Positions 36,373-49,748 of a DNA stretch of 64,000 bases are shown here, piece by piece (position 1 is the stretch's first letter; every line of letters starts with the position of its first letter). The notes below the pieces were generated by a model. It searched no databases. It was given only the letters and a program-made list of their open reading frames with translations, and was not told the DNA's origin. A program made the position numbers and the translations under genes. The stretch is from Pholis gunnellus (taxonomy: Eukaryota > Chordata > Actinopteri > Perciformes > Pholidae): contig OU342809.1 in NCBI GenBank assembly GCA_910591455.2, positions 20,191,427 to 20,255,426 on the forward strand. Direction: 5' to 3'.

Positions 36373-39300
36373 GATGATTGGTGGGTCAGCAGTCCATCAC
36401 ACGGCTAACACACATTGACAACCAAATATTCATACCTTTGGGGGATTAAGATCCGAAACAAAATGGTCCAACCTGCATTTCTGTTGTGCGTTTACTGGAA
36501 CACCCACGCGGAGAACATGCAAACCTCAGACAGAAAGGCCCCAGCAGGTTCTAAGGGGTTAAAACCTTCTCACTGTGAGGAGACAACGCTTTCACTGAGC
36601 CACCACACATAGAAACTGCAAAAGTCTAAAGTGACACCTGATCTGGTTCACTGTCCGAGCAACTTGTTTTGTTTCACTTTAAGAAATGACCAACTTTACT
36701 AATCTCCTTTCTGTTAAATGGTTATAGCTACAGTTTACGGGATTCTGGCTTTGGTTTAGATGAGACAAACTTATTTCACAGTCTCCTTTATACATCTACT
36801 GTACTTTCCGGCTGGAGTCTAACTTGTACTGTGCATCTGAGCCCAGTTTTAACAAAACACGTCAACAAACACAAAGATATTCGTCATATAAATAGGGGCT
36901 GACGGGCGATCTGTCAGACCATCAGACTGTGGTCATCACCTGTGATTGGTCTGCCACAAGATTTAATAGAATCCTAGTTTACTTGGCATTGGCAATTTGA
37001 AACCTCGTAAAATGAGATGAAGGGAAAACTGTTCAAAATGGGAGCCAGCTGACGGCTTGTCATTCGACAATCAAACAGGTGCCAAAGAAAACTGACACTA
37101 TGAAAAAGTTCAATCCAAAACTTTCTACAAAGATGACTAACACAGTTGTTCTACACTCATTAACAGTACACAGCTTCAGGGATCATAACAGCCGACTGAC
37201 CTCCACGATGAATTCAGGTAAACACATGCTTATATCGGCACCGCTGGGTAAGATGGGTATTTCCTTAATGAGTGTAATGGATTTGCGGTACAAAGGGCCA
37301 AGCCTCCAGGGACAGCACCGGGTAGTGAGCTGATGCCATTGTATTGCAGGACTTGTGACGCACAATGTTGCAAAGAGACTGTATACAGCCATTATAAAAG
37401 GAAAGGCTGTAAAATGTGAACAGGCATCTTTTTCAGAGACAATAGTAAAGCAAATAGAGTTGTTTGACTTTGGGGGTAATACTTCGACGAACCCGTCAAC
37501 ATCACAAACACATGTGCATATTGGTTTAACTGACAGAGAATCAGATGAACCTGAATGAATAACCTGGGAGGCAAAGTGTGCCGGTGTCTCTGAGCTGGAC
37601 GGAAAATTATACTGCAGAGCATCTACAACATACACATGACATGGATACATGTCACATTTTCATTAATAAACTGACATTTAGCTGTGTCTTAATTCCTCAA
37701 AATATGAGGTGACTAAAAATAAATGCAGAGATAATAAACGAAAGCTGACGCCTGGTTGCCAGCCTGCCAAGCACTTTTAAACGTTAGTGTTGAGCACTAA
37801 TGACCCTTTGTATTATCTGTACTCTATCACTCAGTCAAGTCAGAAGGAATAACAAGAGGACGTTATTAGTGTGCATCCTCTCATCATGCTCGGCTACATG
37901 GCACATGGGCCTCAGGACTTGAAACCCTGAAGAAGCCTGAAAAACTCTTTTGCTTTAAGCTTATGATCCCAGTGAGCAATGCTCATTGGGATAATAAATG
38001 GCGGGCCATCTTGAGACACGGTATCCAGTTCTCTTAGTACATTGATGGTACAGGCAGACTGTAATAGGTAATCACAATGCCTGCATGATCAGACTGATTA
38101 TATAGAATTACTGAATGGTACTGAGGACTAATTATTATACTTTAAGCACTGAGGTTACTCACCCTCCTCTCTCACCTTGAGAAAGGCCTGGCTCACACAT
38201 ACTCATACAGACATGAGCAAAACAGGTTTGAGGAAAAATCATTTACTTGTTTTTTCACCATTTTTTTCTTCAAACATTTAGACTTCTTGGATTGAAATGT
38301 ATTGAAAGGAAAGTCCCTCGAGGTGTAGCTTCTCATTTTACTTGAGCTATGATTGATTCAGCCTCCTGAATACTTGAGCAGCATCAAAAAATGGTCCTAT
38401 CGGCAGCGACTGAAGTGGCGTATACTAAGAGAAAAAATTAAGCACATCAATTTCATCGCATGCTCCAGCTACTGTGTGAGTTGTTGTGAGCTGTTTATGG
38501 GCCCCCATGGGAGGGCAGGGGAGAGACCTCTGTATCAAAACAATTCCACAGCCGGCAGGAGGTGTGACATAAAGAACAAGGTTCTTACCCTTCCCCTGTG
38601 AGTCCCGCTGACAGCCAAACCCACCCTCACCCCGGCCGCAAACAAACGCACACACTTACATGTTAAACCTAGCCCTCGCAATCTCACCTCTCTCCCCTGC
38701 TTCCTACTGCTTATCTCTCAGAGGGAACGAGGCAGCATGAAAAATGAGTGGCTGCCGTATGGAAATGGTGGGTTACTAAGAAGAGGAAAGCTATTGGTGC
38801 GGAAAATCAATTTTGCCAAGTCGCAGACGTATGGCCTCTATTGGGTGGAATAGCCCACATTAGCCTGTCTTCTCATGCAAAGCTGAATGTGGAGGTAAAG
38901 GGGAGAAGGATGGAGGGATACCGGGATGAGAGGATGGATCAACTGACTGGGAAGTGGAGAGAAGAAGAACTGGGGAGGAGAGGAGGCCCCAATGAAGGTA
39001 GATGAATAAATAATTCAGGTCACGTGTGCACTATACGTCCAATTCCTCATATGCATATACGTCAAAATAATCAGCGTCCCCTATTGACCACACGTTTCTG
39101 CTGACTTTTGTTCTCTCCATCATCTCCCTGCAGTTCACTTGGGGAGAGAGCTGCACAAGCCCCCGTGGACTACGTTTGTCCCCCAAAAACATCACCTAAT
39201 GGTTTGACACATGCACACTCTATTCCACTGTCCTTCACTACCAACCTGCTATCTCCAGGCCATCGTGGTACTACAGGGGCCGTACTGAGTGCAGTGCCGG

Positions 39301-40029
39301 AATGAGCTGGAACCCCAGGCTCTACACTGTGGTCTTGCTCTCCAGGGTACAATTATCTATTATGTGCAGGGCTCAGTATGGAATATCTTTTTTGATGTTA
39401 TTCTCTGCGGGCATTGAAAGATCTCGTAGTGCCCAGGATTATCTGGAGCAAAGCTGCGTGACGCGTAGAGATACATCAAAGCCTCGTAACACAGGGTCAA
39501 GATGAATGTAGAGCCCGCAGGGTCCTGAATGTATGGTTGTTGGTTGACCATCTGTTGGGCGACTCAGGTGATGTGATTTACCTGCTACACAGACTTCTCA
39601 CCATAGAAAATGCAGTTTCTTCTGAGAGGAAATTAACTGAAGAGCTATTGCAGGAGTTCCATGCGTTATGTACTGACACATAATTCATTATCTGCCACAT
39701 AAATAATAAACTGTGTCACATATTCGTGGAGCTGTTCAACAGGGGTCGAGCTGGACAAGTAAAATCCTTCATCAGTGACAAAACAATTAATACATTATTG
39801 CAATAAAGTAGCATGCTTTGAAGAATCAGGCAGGAAATTGCTCTCGTCTAAAACTCTGACAATTTGGCATAATGGTATCCAAAATTGAGATGCAAACCTT
39901 TTATCGCCTACTGGGAGCCCTCATGTACGTTTTCCTTTGTCAGACTTTAATGATATAAACTGAGAGTAAGAGGTCTGTCTCCATTGGGAACCTTTGTCTT
40001 CATCTACTAACAGCACAAGCACAAACGTG

Positions 40030-40200
40030 CACTAAAAGCGAGCATGGCCGACTATGAAAAGAAAGCGAGGAGAAGCTCGGATAACGAGACACACAAAGGG
40101 AGAGTGACTTCCTTCTCTATCACTCCACGATATATTTATATAGATAATAGTCGTTTGCTGTTATATTAATGCTCTGAATGTTGGTCCCTAACAAATTGAA
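40030..40200 (+). repeat. Second copy of the 28.1-kb repeat family, truncated
   Basis: The segments gaggagaagctcggataac and gctgttatattaatgctctg match the repeat near 28.2 kb with moderate divergence and in the same orientation. The 5' triplication is absent. Confidence 0.5.
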
Positions 40201-41099
40201 AGCACGAACGTTTTATTTTTTATATATGGAATTCACCCAATTAATTTAATTCTGCTTTCATTTGCATTCAACACATGATTTATAATGACATGCATAAATA
40301 AAAAAGACAGATAAGGGGGGCAATTATTAACCAAGCATGCATTAAATAAAACAATGAAAAAGTCCTCACAAAAGGTAATTGTAGTTGTATCCAGAGTTCA
40401 TGATATTTCTCAACCTCAATTATTAATCAAACACTGTTTTGCAAGTGTGACAAAAGCGTCTCTTCATCTATCACCTGCAACAATTCATGAAACATTCAAA
40501 ACGTATTACTTTATGTAATAGGACCTTGACAGTGTTGAAAACTGTTGTTGTATGTGCTTTGCTTTTGTTAGAACCTTTGTTAAGGCCTTTGACACAAGTA
40601 TTCTATTTAACTGAGAAGGGGAGAAAGTAACTTGAGGCAACAAAAGAACCACATAACATACAGAAACTCACACGCTTTATAAAGAGACACGAATCACAAC
40701 AGCCGGAAAAAATCTATTTTTCAAGTACCAGGACATGCTGGCATTTCAATTTATTGATAATACAACATTCAACTATGTCAAAAACAACTTTGTGTGAATA
40801 AAAAGAAGTGTGATCATCAATTTTTTACCGATGTGCATTTTTGAAAGCAGCACATTGAGATATTTTTTGGTATAGCTGCCTCTCCTTCAACATGGCCACC
40901 TATAACCACACAATGCCCGCTGTGTTGAAGGTAAGCAGCTAAAATAATTGGACAAGCACAATTTTAGTGTTCCAAAATGCTAGTTCACAACTCTACCAAT
41001 TAATGTTGTCAGTACATATTTCACAGATAATCATTTGCACAGTGCAGCTGTTGTCCACTTTGGACCAAACAAACACTGCAAATGTCCTCTTACATCCTG

Positions 41100-41370
41100 A
41101 TGGTAATTACCATTTTCACAAAATTAGTCTGTAATCTGATTCTTACTTTTTTTGCTGGAACTGTGACGGAATACAGTCACCTTTTTGTTGTATCCTAACT
41201 ATGAAACACCCGTTCCATGTAATGAATTACAACGTTATGGGTTGAATTCATTAAATCACATGGTACAGCAGTGGTTGTTGGAGCCACACCTGGAGGAAAT
41301 CTGCAGGTTTCTAGTTTTAAACGTCAGTATTTACCGCTACATCTGCTGCCACGCTAGTGTTGAGTAAATT
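41100..41370 (+). repeat. Probable diverged interspersed repeat
   Basis: The words tctgtaatctgattctta, tgtgacggaatacagtcacc and atgtaatgaattacaacgtt resemble a dispersed fish repeat built of TAATC/GATTA and GTAACGG words. The open stretch at 41185-41367 falls entirely within it and is not a gene. Confidence 0.45.
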
Positions 41371-42733
41371 ACATGATTTCAACTCTTCATCTTAACTACA
41401 TGGGGGCTGTTCTGGGACTCCTGTTCTTCTCAATATCAGTTTGCTTATTTGTAAAACACAAAAACAGTTGCAAGATATATGTATTTTTTATGTGGCTGAG
41501 AGAAACTCGTATTAGGTAGTTCCTTCTCAATACTTGGCAAATCTTCCGTCAGATTTCCAAGGTCCAACAGGTTCTTATTCATCTTAAACTGATATTAAAC
41601 TAAATCAAATCCATACTGTGTGTCTGCTTCTTCCAGTACACTGTGTGCCTGGGGTGACTCACAGAGTGAACATCAAATCATGACTGAAGAAGATTGAGAG
41701 CTAAAAGGTTTCTTCCCCTCAGTTAGGCAACAAAATCCCAATTGTATTTGACTGCTGTAAGACACACCATCAGTCATTAGATGTTTTTATATGACACGGC
41801 TCTTAAGAATTATAACAGGAGGGAGCTTAAGAACTCATCACCGCAACCTAAACAGGAAATAACACGCTGCTTCACTGGGTTTTAAGATTGGCTTGTTTTG
41901 CGGATTCCCAGTTTCAAAATTGAGCTCGGTAAAAGCTCCACTGAGAAGGAAAGAAGAACTGCAGCAGCATGTGGAATTGGTTTACTTAATTTGACGGGCT
42001 GATTGTGAAGTATTAATTGAGGGCTCCAGTTATTAAACCTGCAATATATCTCCTTATTTCCCTCTAGTTCATTGCCAAAAAACATAAAGAGTTGCCATTT
42101 CTAAGAGTAGAAATGCATTACATTATATAAAATGGTGTAATAAGTCAGTAAGTCAGTCGTGCAGGTGACACTGAGGTCTACGTTGCTACAACCTTTTCTT
42201 TCTTTCGTTGTTTGTTTTGTTGTAATGTAATGTCTTATTCATATTTTATGTTTGTAATTTTGTAAAATTGTAATATTATATAGGTGGAGGCTTCAAATAA
42301 GCCCAGTTGGCTTTCTGCCTCTTCCTGCACTGTGACATTCATTTATCTCTGTTATGTTCGTTTATTTTAAATTTCATTGTTTGAATATGAAACATGACAC
42401 TTCAATATGGAGTGACTTCAACTGTATGACCCAGTGATCATTTGGAGGGTTACATTTAGCATGGTCCTTTTTTAGCTTAATAAATCATTAAAGCGTCCAA
42501 TAAAGCAAAGACTTCTCTCGTCAGCAAGCAAAAGCATTAGAACGTGGCTCCTAATCACATCCACTCTAATGACACCACCTATTTGTTCTGGTGCTGGAGA
42601 GAATCCCTTGATTTGTTTCTTAGAAATAATATTCAGCTAGGATTGTAGTGTTTTGTAAAAAAAAGAACTCACATCAGAATATGCTTTTGAAAGAAAAGGT
42701 AATTGATTACTGAAAATCATACATACACTCATC

Positions 42734-42755
42734 GGGGGGGGGGGGGGGGGGGGGG
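42734..42755. repeat. G22 homopolymer
   Basis: An unbroken run of 22 G on the plus strand, followed by cggacgg. Length is probably uncertain in any assembly. Confidence 0.9.
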
Positions 42756-45233
42756 CGGACGGACTGCAGGGTTGTGGAAGTATGTTGGTTTAAAAGCTGA
42801 GCTTGCTTGAACAAAAAGCATTGATTTCTCTGATATAAACACCTAGAAATGAATCTCAACAAATGCAAACGTTTACATAAAAAGTGTTTGAGTCAAGGGA
42901 AATTACTGCTGTTCTCCCTCACCTGCTGTATTCTCTGAATTTCCCTTTTTTGCGGCTTCTTACTTTTCTTTCCTGCTAAAATGTTTTAAAAGTAGTTTAC
43001 TAAAATAGAAACGCTTTATTTATTTTCTTCATTTTGTAACATATTTATAGAGTATTTTACCATTATACTATAACTATGCTCGGTGTTTGCGTGTTGTTCC
43101 ACTGTAATTACCAAAGAACATAATATCTCTGTGGCAATGACAATGTTTGAATTGGATCAAGTCAACTTTTGTTTGAGCTGAACAGCACGAGGGACACAAT
43201 GCTAATGATGGGCACGGTGGGCAGTCATCTCCATCAGCTTCTCTATTACTATTTATCTCCGTCTCATCTTGTCCCATATCTCTTTCATCCCATAGCTGAG
43301 CTCTGATTGTCAAGAGTCTTTTCATTTTCATGTGTCTCCGTGAAGAAAGTAAACACTAGGTCAAATGATATTTATATGCTAATGTCCAGCCTTTGCTAGA
43401 ATAATCTTGAAAAGAAAGAAAACAAACATGCAGGGCTACCTCGCTGTACTGGTTTGACTTGACAAAAGGAAGAAACCTATGCGCTAATTGAGACATGTCG
43501 GTTTAATAACTCACATTCCCAAATGTCCCCGCTCAAGTCCCACTCAAGTGAATCCACGTGCACTTCAATTATTCAATTAATAATCAAATTCATAACTTGC
43601 AACAAACAAATGGCTCAGCGAAGGTAAGCTTCACATGACGGGTAGACATGACGGTCAACAATTACAGTTACATCTTCCTGTAAACAACACACCTGCTCTG
43701 TGATTACTGATCCACCTATTTGTACCACCCACTGTGCTCAAAGTGGAATTACCACAACACAAACTGCGTCATATAAATACACATAAAATGAACACAATAC
43801 AAAAATGGTCCCAACACTCATTTTAAGATGAATTTCAACTCAAAATGAATTGAAAGAAAAGCATTTCAACTTTGAATGGCATTAAACTAGAAGCAGTAAA
43901 AGTACCTCGTAACCTGAATCCTAATTCGCATGAGTTAGGCTGCCTGAGTACTTTACATAATCAAAAAAACACCATGTTGAGTACATTTTTGTGCAGTAAA
44001 GACAAGGTCGTTCACTGCACAACACGCCCACACAAGGAACGGTGGTGATCAGATAAGCAACTTGGTAAATTTGGCTTTGTACAATATATTTTACTGCACC
44101 AAATGTAAGTTATTTGTAGTCAATTATTTAAAGGCATTATTGTTATATACATCTTGGAGAAAAAAAACACAGAGGTCCACACCTCATAGACCTCTGGTGG
44201 GTATGGCGATCATCATCACTCAACAACAACAGCAGGTTATGGCTGTGCTTCCATGAGCCTGGTCATGAGCCCTGTCAGCGGCATGCACTCTGATCTGGGA
44301 CAGCAAGTCAGTCACTGTCAGATCGAGATAAAGAGTAAAGTATCCCCTGCATAGATTAGTCCTTGGCCATTATGTATTAGCCCTCAGCAGCAGTCAGAAG
44401 AACAGTATGCTAGGCTAAAGCCACTGCACCTTTTTGTTCAAGCAGGAGCATCGCAGCGGTAGTCTGCTTCAGGCCTTTTGACGGATTGGCATAAGTGATG
44501 AACTGCTAGAAGATAATGGAGTTTGACTGAAGCTTAGCCTGCGCTGGTGGTGAGTGAAGGGGGCATAAACAACTCTGATGGAAATGCTCCAGTGTTTTCT
44601 ATATCAGTGAGTTTGTAGCTCATCAGGGTAACTGCATGGCGTGTCAAAGAGTTATGAACGCTACTCAAATCCCACTAAGCCAAAACTCATTTAAGTAAAA
44701 TGATAATGAGCTCCCCCAAAATACATGATGGGGTATAATGAGGAAAAGATGATTCCTATATCTGGAATGCATAGTATTTCTGTAAAACAATGCAAATTAC
44801 TATGTTAACACTAGATCAGAGGACGTTCTAAAGCATCTGCTTTATATAACAGTGCCTGGCAATCACTTAAGGGACTCACTTGAAGCTCGTCTGTGATGTG
44901 ATATGAAAAGATAATCAAAGAATTTCTCTTCTCTTTTCACATTCTTTTATTCCTCTCACCATCTTTATATTTCCCCGTGCATCGTCCATGGAACTGTCTA
45001 ACATATGCAGCGGAACATCACACCTTTCTTTTGTGGGGCTGAATAAGACGATTGTGAAAATTCACAAAGAGCGACCAAGCTGCGACAGACCATAAAATAC
45101 TATTTTCTAAAGCGTTAAATAATGCACATATCCAATCTTTAGTCCTATACCTTGGGCAATTTTCTCTCTCTTGGCTGAGTTTTTTTTTTTTGCCATGAAA
45201 TACTTCTTTATGATAGGACCATGTGTTTCTTAC

Positions 45234-45347
45234 CTTGCCAATTTTCCTGGGGAAGGGGGCTCTCTGGTTCTCCGTTACGATCATAGGAGGGATCAGCAGG
45301 GATCTCTTTGATCTGAATGGCAGCGTCTGGCCGACACCCAGGATACC
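45234..45347 (-). CDS. cdh13: cdh13 coding exon 4 (furin site, start of EC1)
   Basis: This 114-nt exon (38 codons, phase 0 to 0) has the acceptor tgttttag before GGTATC and the donor GGCAAG followed by gtaag. It encodes the end of the prodomain and then the maturation site R-S-K-R, followed by S-L-L-I-P-P and the EC1 start T-E-N-Q-R-A-P-F-P. The basic tetrapeptide fits the R-X-K/R-R rule for furin-type convertases and sits where T-cadherin has R-Q-K-R. The Glu of T-E-N-Q corresponds to the first calcium ligand of EC1 (P-E-N-Q/E in classical cadherins). The mature N-terminus has no Trp at position 2, so a strand-swapped classical dimer is not expected. This agrees with the X-shaped dimer known for T-cadherin. 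Being in phase at both ends, the exon could be skipped without a frameshift. A (CA)n tract lies about 140 nt upstream of the acceptor in transcript terms. Confidence 0.94.
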
Positions 45348-45488
45348 CTAAAACACAAAGAGGAGAAACCATGTTGTTACACTTTGAAATAAGAGGCCAC
45401 ATTGTGGAGCGCTGTTGACACCAACACTGCCCAAAATGACTTGTTAGCATCTTGTTAGCCATTACCCTCATCCCCACCGACGAGGCAT

Positions 45489-45489
<1 letters not shown>

Positions 45490-45547
<58 letters not shown>
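45490..45547. repeat. (CA)n microsatellite upstream of exon 4
   Basis: This pure CA tract of about 58 nt is (UG)n in the transcript and lies about 140 nt before the exon 4 acceptor. Confidence 0.95.
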
Positions 45548-45548
<1 letters not shown>

Positions 45549-48404
45549 CAGGCAGTAAAGTATGCATTTCAAAATGTTTAAACATATCCAAAGCAAAGCG
45601 ATTCCACATTTTTGATGGCAGAGCGGTGGGTGCTATATAATACAGAACACAAATAGTTTGCTTGATTTATTCAGCCCGTGCGTTAAATAAGGACAAGGGA
45701 GGAAAAGTAGAAAAAAAAACAACAACAACAAAGCATTAAAGCAAGAGCGACCAAGACGAACAGAGATGGTTAAAACTGAAGAAATGAGAGACGACAAGGT
45801 TTTGGCAGAGCAGTTGTGTTGTTCATGCAGAAGGAGCCAATCCGAAATGTAATTGTCGCTCATGAGAGCACAATAGCATAATATCATTTCATCTTCCACC
45901 CTCCCGCTGTTGTCAACAAAGACGTGGTTGTTAATGTATAACATAGCGAGAGATTCCTCCCACTCTTCTTCACTTTCAGATCCCTGATACACTCAGGGCC
46001 CCTCTGCTTGGATGGTGATGAAAATAATGTCTGTCACTGACACTATAAGCCGGCTGTTAACATGGAGGTGATGACCCACAGGGGAGGGCAGGCTGTCCAC
46101 CGTCTGCACACCTGGACACGGGCCGAGGGGGGAGACCACAAATACACACACAAAATGCCCTGCCTTCCCATACAAGTATGTCCATAAAACATGCTTATAA
46201 CACATGTATTATGACTAATATTAACATGAATTTCAGACAAACATTTTGCCTCACATTCTCTAAGTTTTGTTTCATTGGCCTTTGTTCTGCTCTATTTATG
46301 TCTTTTACGATCTACTATTACTCCTGATCTCCCACAATAATCGGGTCAGAAGAAAAGCCATTAACGGCATAGAGAGCTAATCTGCCACCCGCTACCAAAC
46401 AGGTCACACAATCACAGAGACTTGTATCTGCTAGGGTCCAGTTATTTTGTCAAGAAAAGTGTCTCTTACAAGGATGAAGCATGAGTGAAGAGAATGGTAC
46501 ATGCTAATTATAATAAATACCTTCTACAATATAGAGACTACAGTAGATAATACCAGATAACAGTTTGCATCTGATTTGGTAAAACATATTTATTGTAAAC
46601 ACACAGTAAAAAGAAGTACCTACAGTGGGAGAAGTTAGGGTGTAAAATGTGTATCATTAGTGATAACGTGTCTTGTCTTCTATCACTTTTCTTCTAATGC
46701 TTGTAATAAAACAACACATTAAGAATGTTATTTCTCTGGTTTACACTCCTCACTGATATCACAAGGTTTCTTGTAGAGCCTCCATCCCTCAGTTCACCCA
46801 ATACAAGAGCATTATATTTGGTATGATTGATCAGGGGATGGTAATCACCTTTCAAACTGAAATCCAATCGCATGCCTTGATTTTATTTGTGGTACAGCAC
46901 ACTGTACATATCTGCTCTGCTAGTGCATGTCCTATGATCTCCCTTTGAGAACATTCCAAACCCAAACAACAGAAGTTTATATTTTACATCTTTTCATTTT
47001 CTCCACTTTTATTTTGGCCGCTCTTGGTCCTGGAAGTAAAAGTTCCATTCATTGTTCCTATACTACAGTGTTAAGGGACCCATGGCTCGAGCACTTCTAC
47101 GGCTTGTATCGGCATGAAACTCCTCCTGTTGCTACATCCTCAGTACAACAAATTAAGAACTGCTTTAAAAAAATATCAATTCTTTAATTAAAAAAAAGCA
47201 AAAAACAAACAAAGAAACACTGCTACCGGGGTGAGTGGAAGCTAAAGATGATGGTGTTGAGAACACCGCCTCACTTGTGGGTGAATTGGTGTGGTGGTGT
47301 GAATGACCAACGGCAGCTGAGGCTCCTGGGTATTTTAGTATATCGACCCGTCCACCAATCCAAAAGGATGGGACAAAAACACGATATCTGAGAAACAAAG
47401 TTGAAATAACTAAATGGTGGTCATCACATAGTGCCGTTACATCATCTGGAAGAGTCCTGTGTTTCTGTTTTAAGTAACGTTAAGGAGATTAGTTGAAGAA
47501 CAAACTGAAATGGGAATAAAGAACGGGGAAAACCAGCAGCCCCTCCCAACTCTATGAGCAGAAGTTGTTTCATGAAGCGAATCAAACCTTTGCATGAAGG
47601 AGTAATGCCACGTTCTATAATAGGCAGACGGTCACACTTCACCAACAGCCAGACAGCTGAAGTCTCCTTATTTAACTTGCAAACATGGACGTGCGTTCAT
47701 TGCAGTGTCTTGGTTTGCTGAACTAGCAACCAAACTAACATCCACAAAACATCAGTTTGCATGCTAGTTAGGTAATTAGCTAGCAACGTACCTCGTTAGC
47801 TAACGAAAGCTTAGGCCAGCTTTATTGAATGTAATTTCAGTCTGTTCAGATTGTAATATGGTTCCTATCACTCATTGCCACCGCTAACAATACACTTTCT
47901 TCCTATGACTTGTGAGCTTCAGTTTCCTGACAGTTTGTTTACTTTCTCTCTCTTTTTCCTGCCAGAGCTCAGACATTGAAATGATCCTCCAGAGGCGTTG
48001 CAGAAAAAGAGCATTTATCACATCTTTCATGAGACATTTTCCTTCTTCCTTGATTTTTGACAGCAAAATGGATGACTAGATGGGATTTCAGTGGGACTTT
48101 AACAGAGAACATTCTTAACACTAATCTGATCTGCCCGATGCAACCACAGTCCATTGTCCACACAAAGGCAGTCCAGGTTTAAATATTGAGCAAAATGACA
48201 GAACAATGAGAGTGAAAGAAGCAACACAGCAACAAGCCTAGTCGTTGAGACTCGGTTACAATCATTACACACTTTGAAAAACACCGACCGGAGGTTTTTG
48301 TGGTTTCATTTGCAATGCAAATAGTCTCCTTTGTCCTTCATCTTTTATAGCCTACTGTACAATCCTTTATTGACAAGACAACGTGCACTGCACACAGCCG
48401 TGGT

Positions 48405-48420
48405 TGTGTGTGTGTGTGTG
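48405..48420. repeat. (TG)n microsatellite
   Basis: Short pure TG tract of 16 nt in intron 3. Confidence 0.85.
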
Positions 48421-48610
48421 CAGACTGTTTGCATGTTTACTGTTCACACTCCTGTTCTTGGCTGACAGAGACTCTGGCACCACTCTCACCCCTGTCAGAA
48501 TGACGGAAAGAGAACAGGTAAAAGGGAAAAACGGGGCCGTTTGTTTACAGCACAGCACCGACACTCAGACAGAGAGGGCAGCAGGCAAACACACACACAC
48601 ACACCACAGA

Positions 48611-48625
48611 CCCCCCCCCCCCCCT
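48611..48625. repeat. C15 homopolymer
   Basis: Fifteen C in a row, just after a short CA tract. It is the only long C run on the plus strand. Confidence 0.9.
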
Positions 48626-49710
48626 ACAAAGGTCAGAGGGAACACAATGACACAGTGATCATAAACACAACCCGACCAGAACAAACCAAAGACACACACA
48701 GCAGTCTCTGAAATGACCACTCTTATCAAACCCACTGAGGGATGACCTTCCAAATGTCCGAATCTAAAATTGGAGCTGAAGCGGTTAAACCGAAAACTGC
48801 ACCAAAGTGTGAGAGATTATGGGATCTATTTGTGTCTAAAGAGCACAGGCAGTGGTGTGTGTACATGTATGTGACCTGTTCACAAGCGAGCTGATGGACT
48901 TTTAAGCACTGCCTGTAAGAAGCCCGGCCTGAGTCTGAAGCCCAGGGATGAGCGAATCAATCCCATCATGCACAGGTCTCAGCTGTGGGATATTTGTAAA
49001 GGAGGGGAGGGAGAGCTGGGAGGCAAACAGGTACCGTGAGGTATTTTAAGGGGCTGAATGTGGGGTCTGGTGACAGGGGTTAGGGCTGAGATAGATCATG
49101 CTGTCAAATCCACGTCTTCACTGAGCTGAGATACAGTGGATAAGGAGAGGGAGTGATGGCGCTTAAAAACCTATCATTGTTCTGCAGGTGGCTCAGGACG
49201 GCGAGGCGCGCTGACAAACGTGTTCAGCTGGCCGTCAGGACGGCGAGACCACTGGGGTTTACTGGATAAGATAAGTTGCAGCCTTATTTTGCATCCTCTC
49301 ACCTTTTCACCTGCCACTCTGCAGCTCTCCCTCGTTCTGTTCTCCCACTTAGCAATAGCCGTTCTCTCTCTCTCTCTCGCTATCTCTCTCTGCAGTCTGC
49401 TTCTGTGATGAATAGCGTTCGTACAGCTTGGTGACACCCGGAAGAGAAGGAAGCCATGAATCTTTAATGTGTCCTGTTCATAAATTACTGCCGCACCATC
49501 AACCCTGATCCACCCTTGATACATTCGCTTCTCTCTCTGTCTCTGTCTGTCAAATGATCATTAGGGCATCTGTGTGTGTTAAAAGTGTCGAGACAAGAAA
49601 AAAAAAAAGTCTCTTTAAGAAGATTGGAATATACTGGACGAGTCAAAAAGGAGGGAACATTTGTTTGCAGTGTTCCCATGCATACATACTGTATTACAGC
49701 ATATTTATGG

Positions 49711-49711
<1 letters not shown>

Positions 49712-49744
<33 letters not shown>
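49712..49744. repeat. (TG)n microsatellite
   Basis: Pure GT tract of 33 nt in intron 3. Confidence 0.95.

Positions 49745-49748
<4 letters not shown>

Larger units (their letters stand above)
29641..45233 (-). other. cdh13: cdh13 intron 4 (15,593 bp)
   Basis: This is the complete intron between exons 4 and 5. It starts gtaag (minus strand) at 45233 and ends tctgcag at 29641. It contains repeat copies at 30631-30990 and about 40030-40200, CA tracts at 32185 and 32656, a G14 run, a 12-bp minisatellite (32467-32550), a 351-bp MITE (33970-34320), a terminal-inverted-repeat element (35821-36372), a probable repeat (41100-41370) and a G22 run (42734-42755). The remainder, including 36400-40000 and 42800-45200, shows nothing I can name. 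Confidence 0.85.

Noticed and set aside
37183..37650. 155-codon open frame on the minus strand
   Set aside because: No conserved motif, and no phase-compatible splice sites linking it to cdh13. The exon 4 to exon 5 junction is already complete without it.
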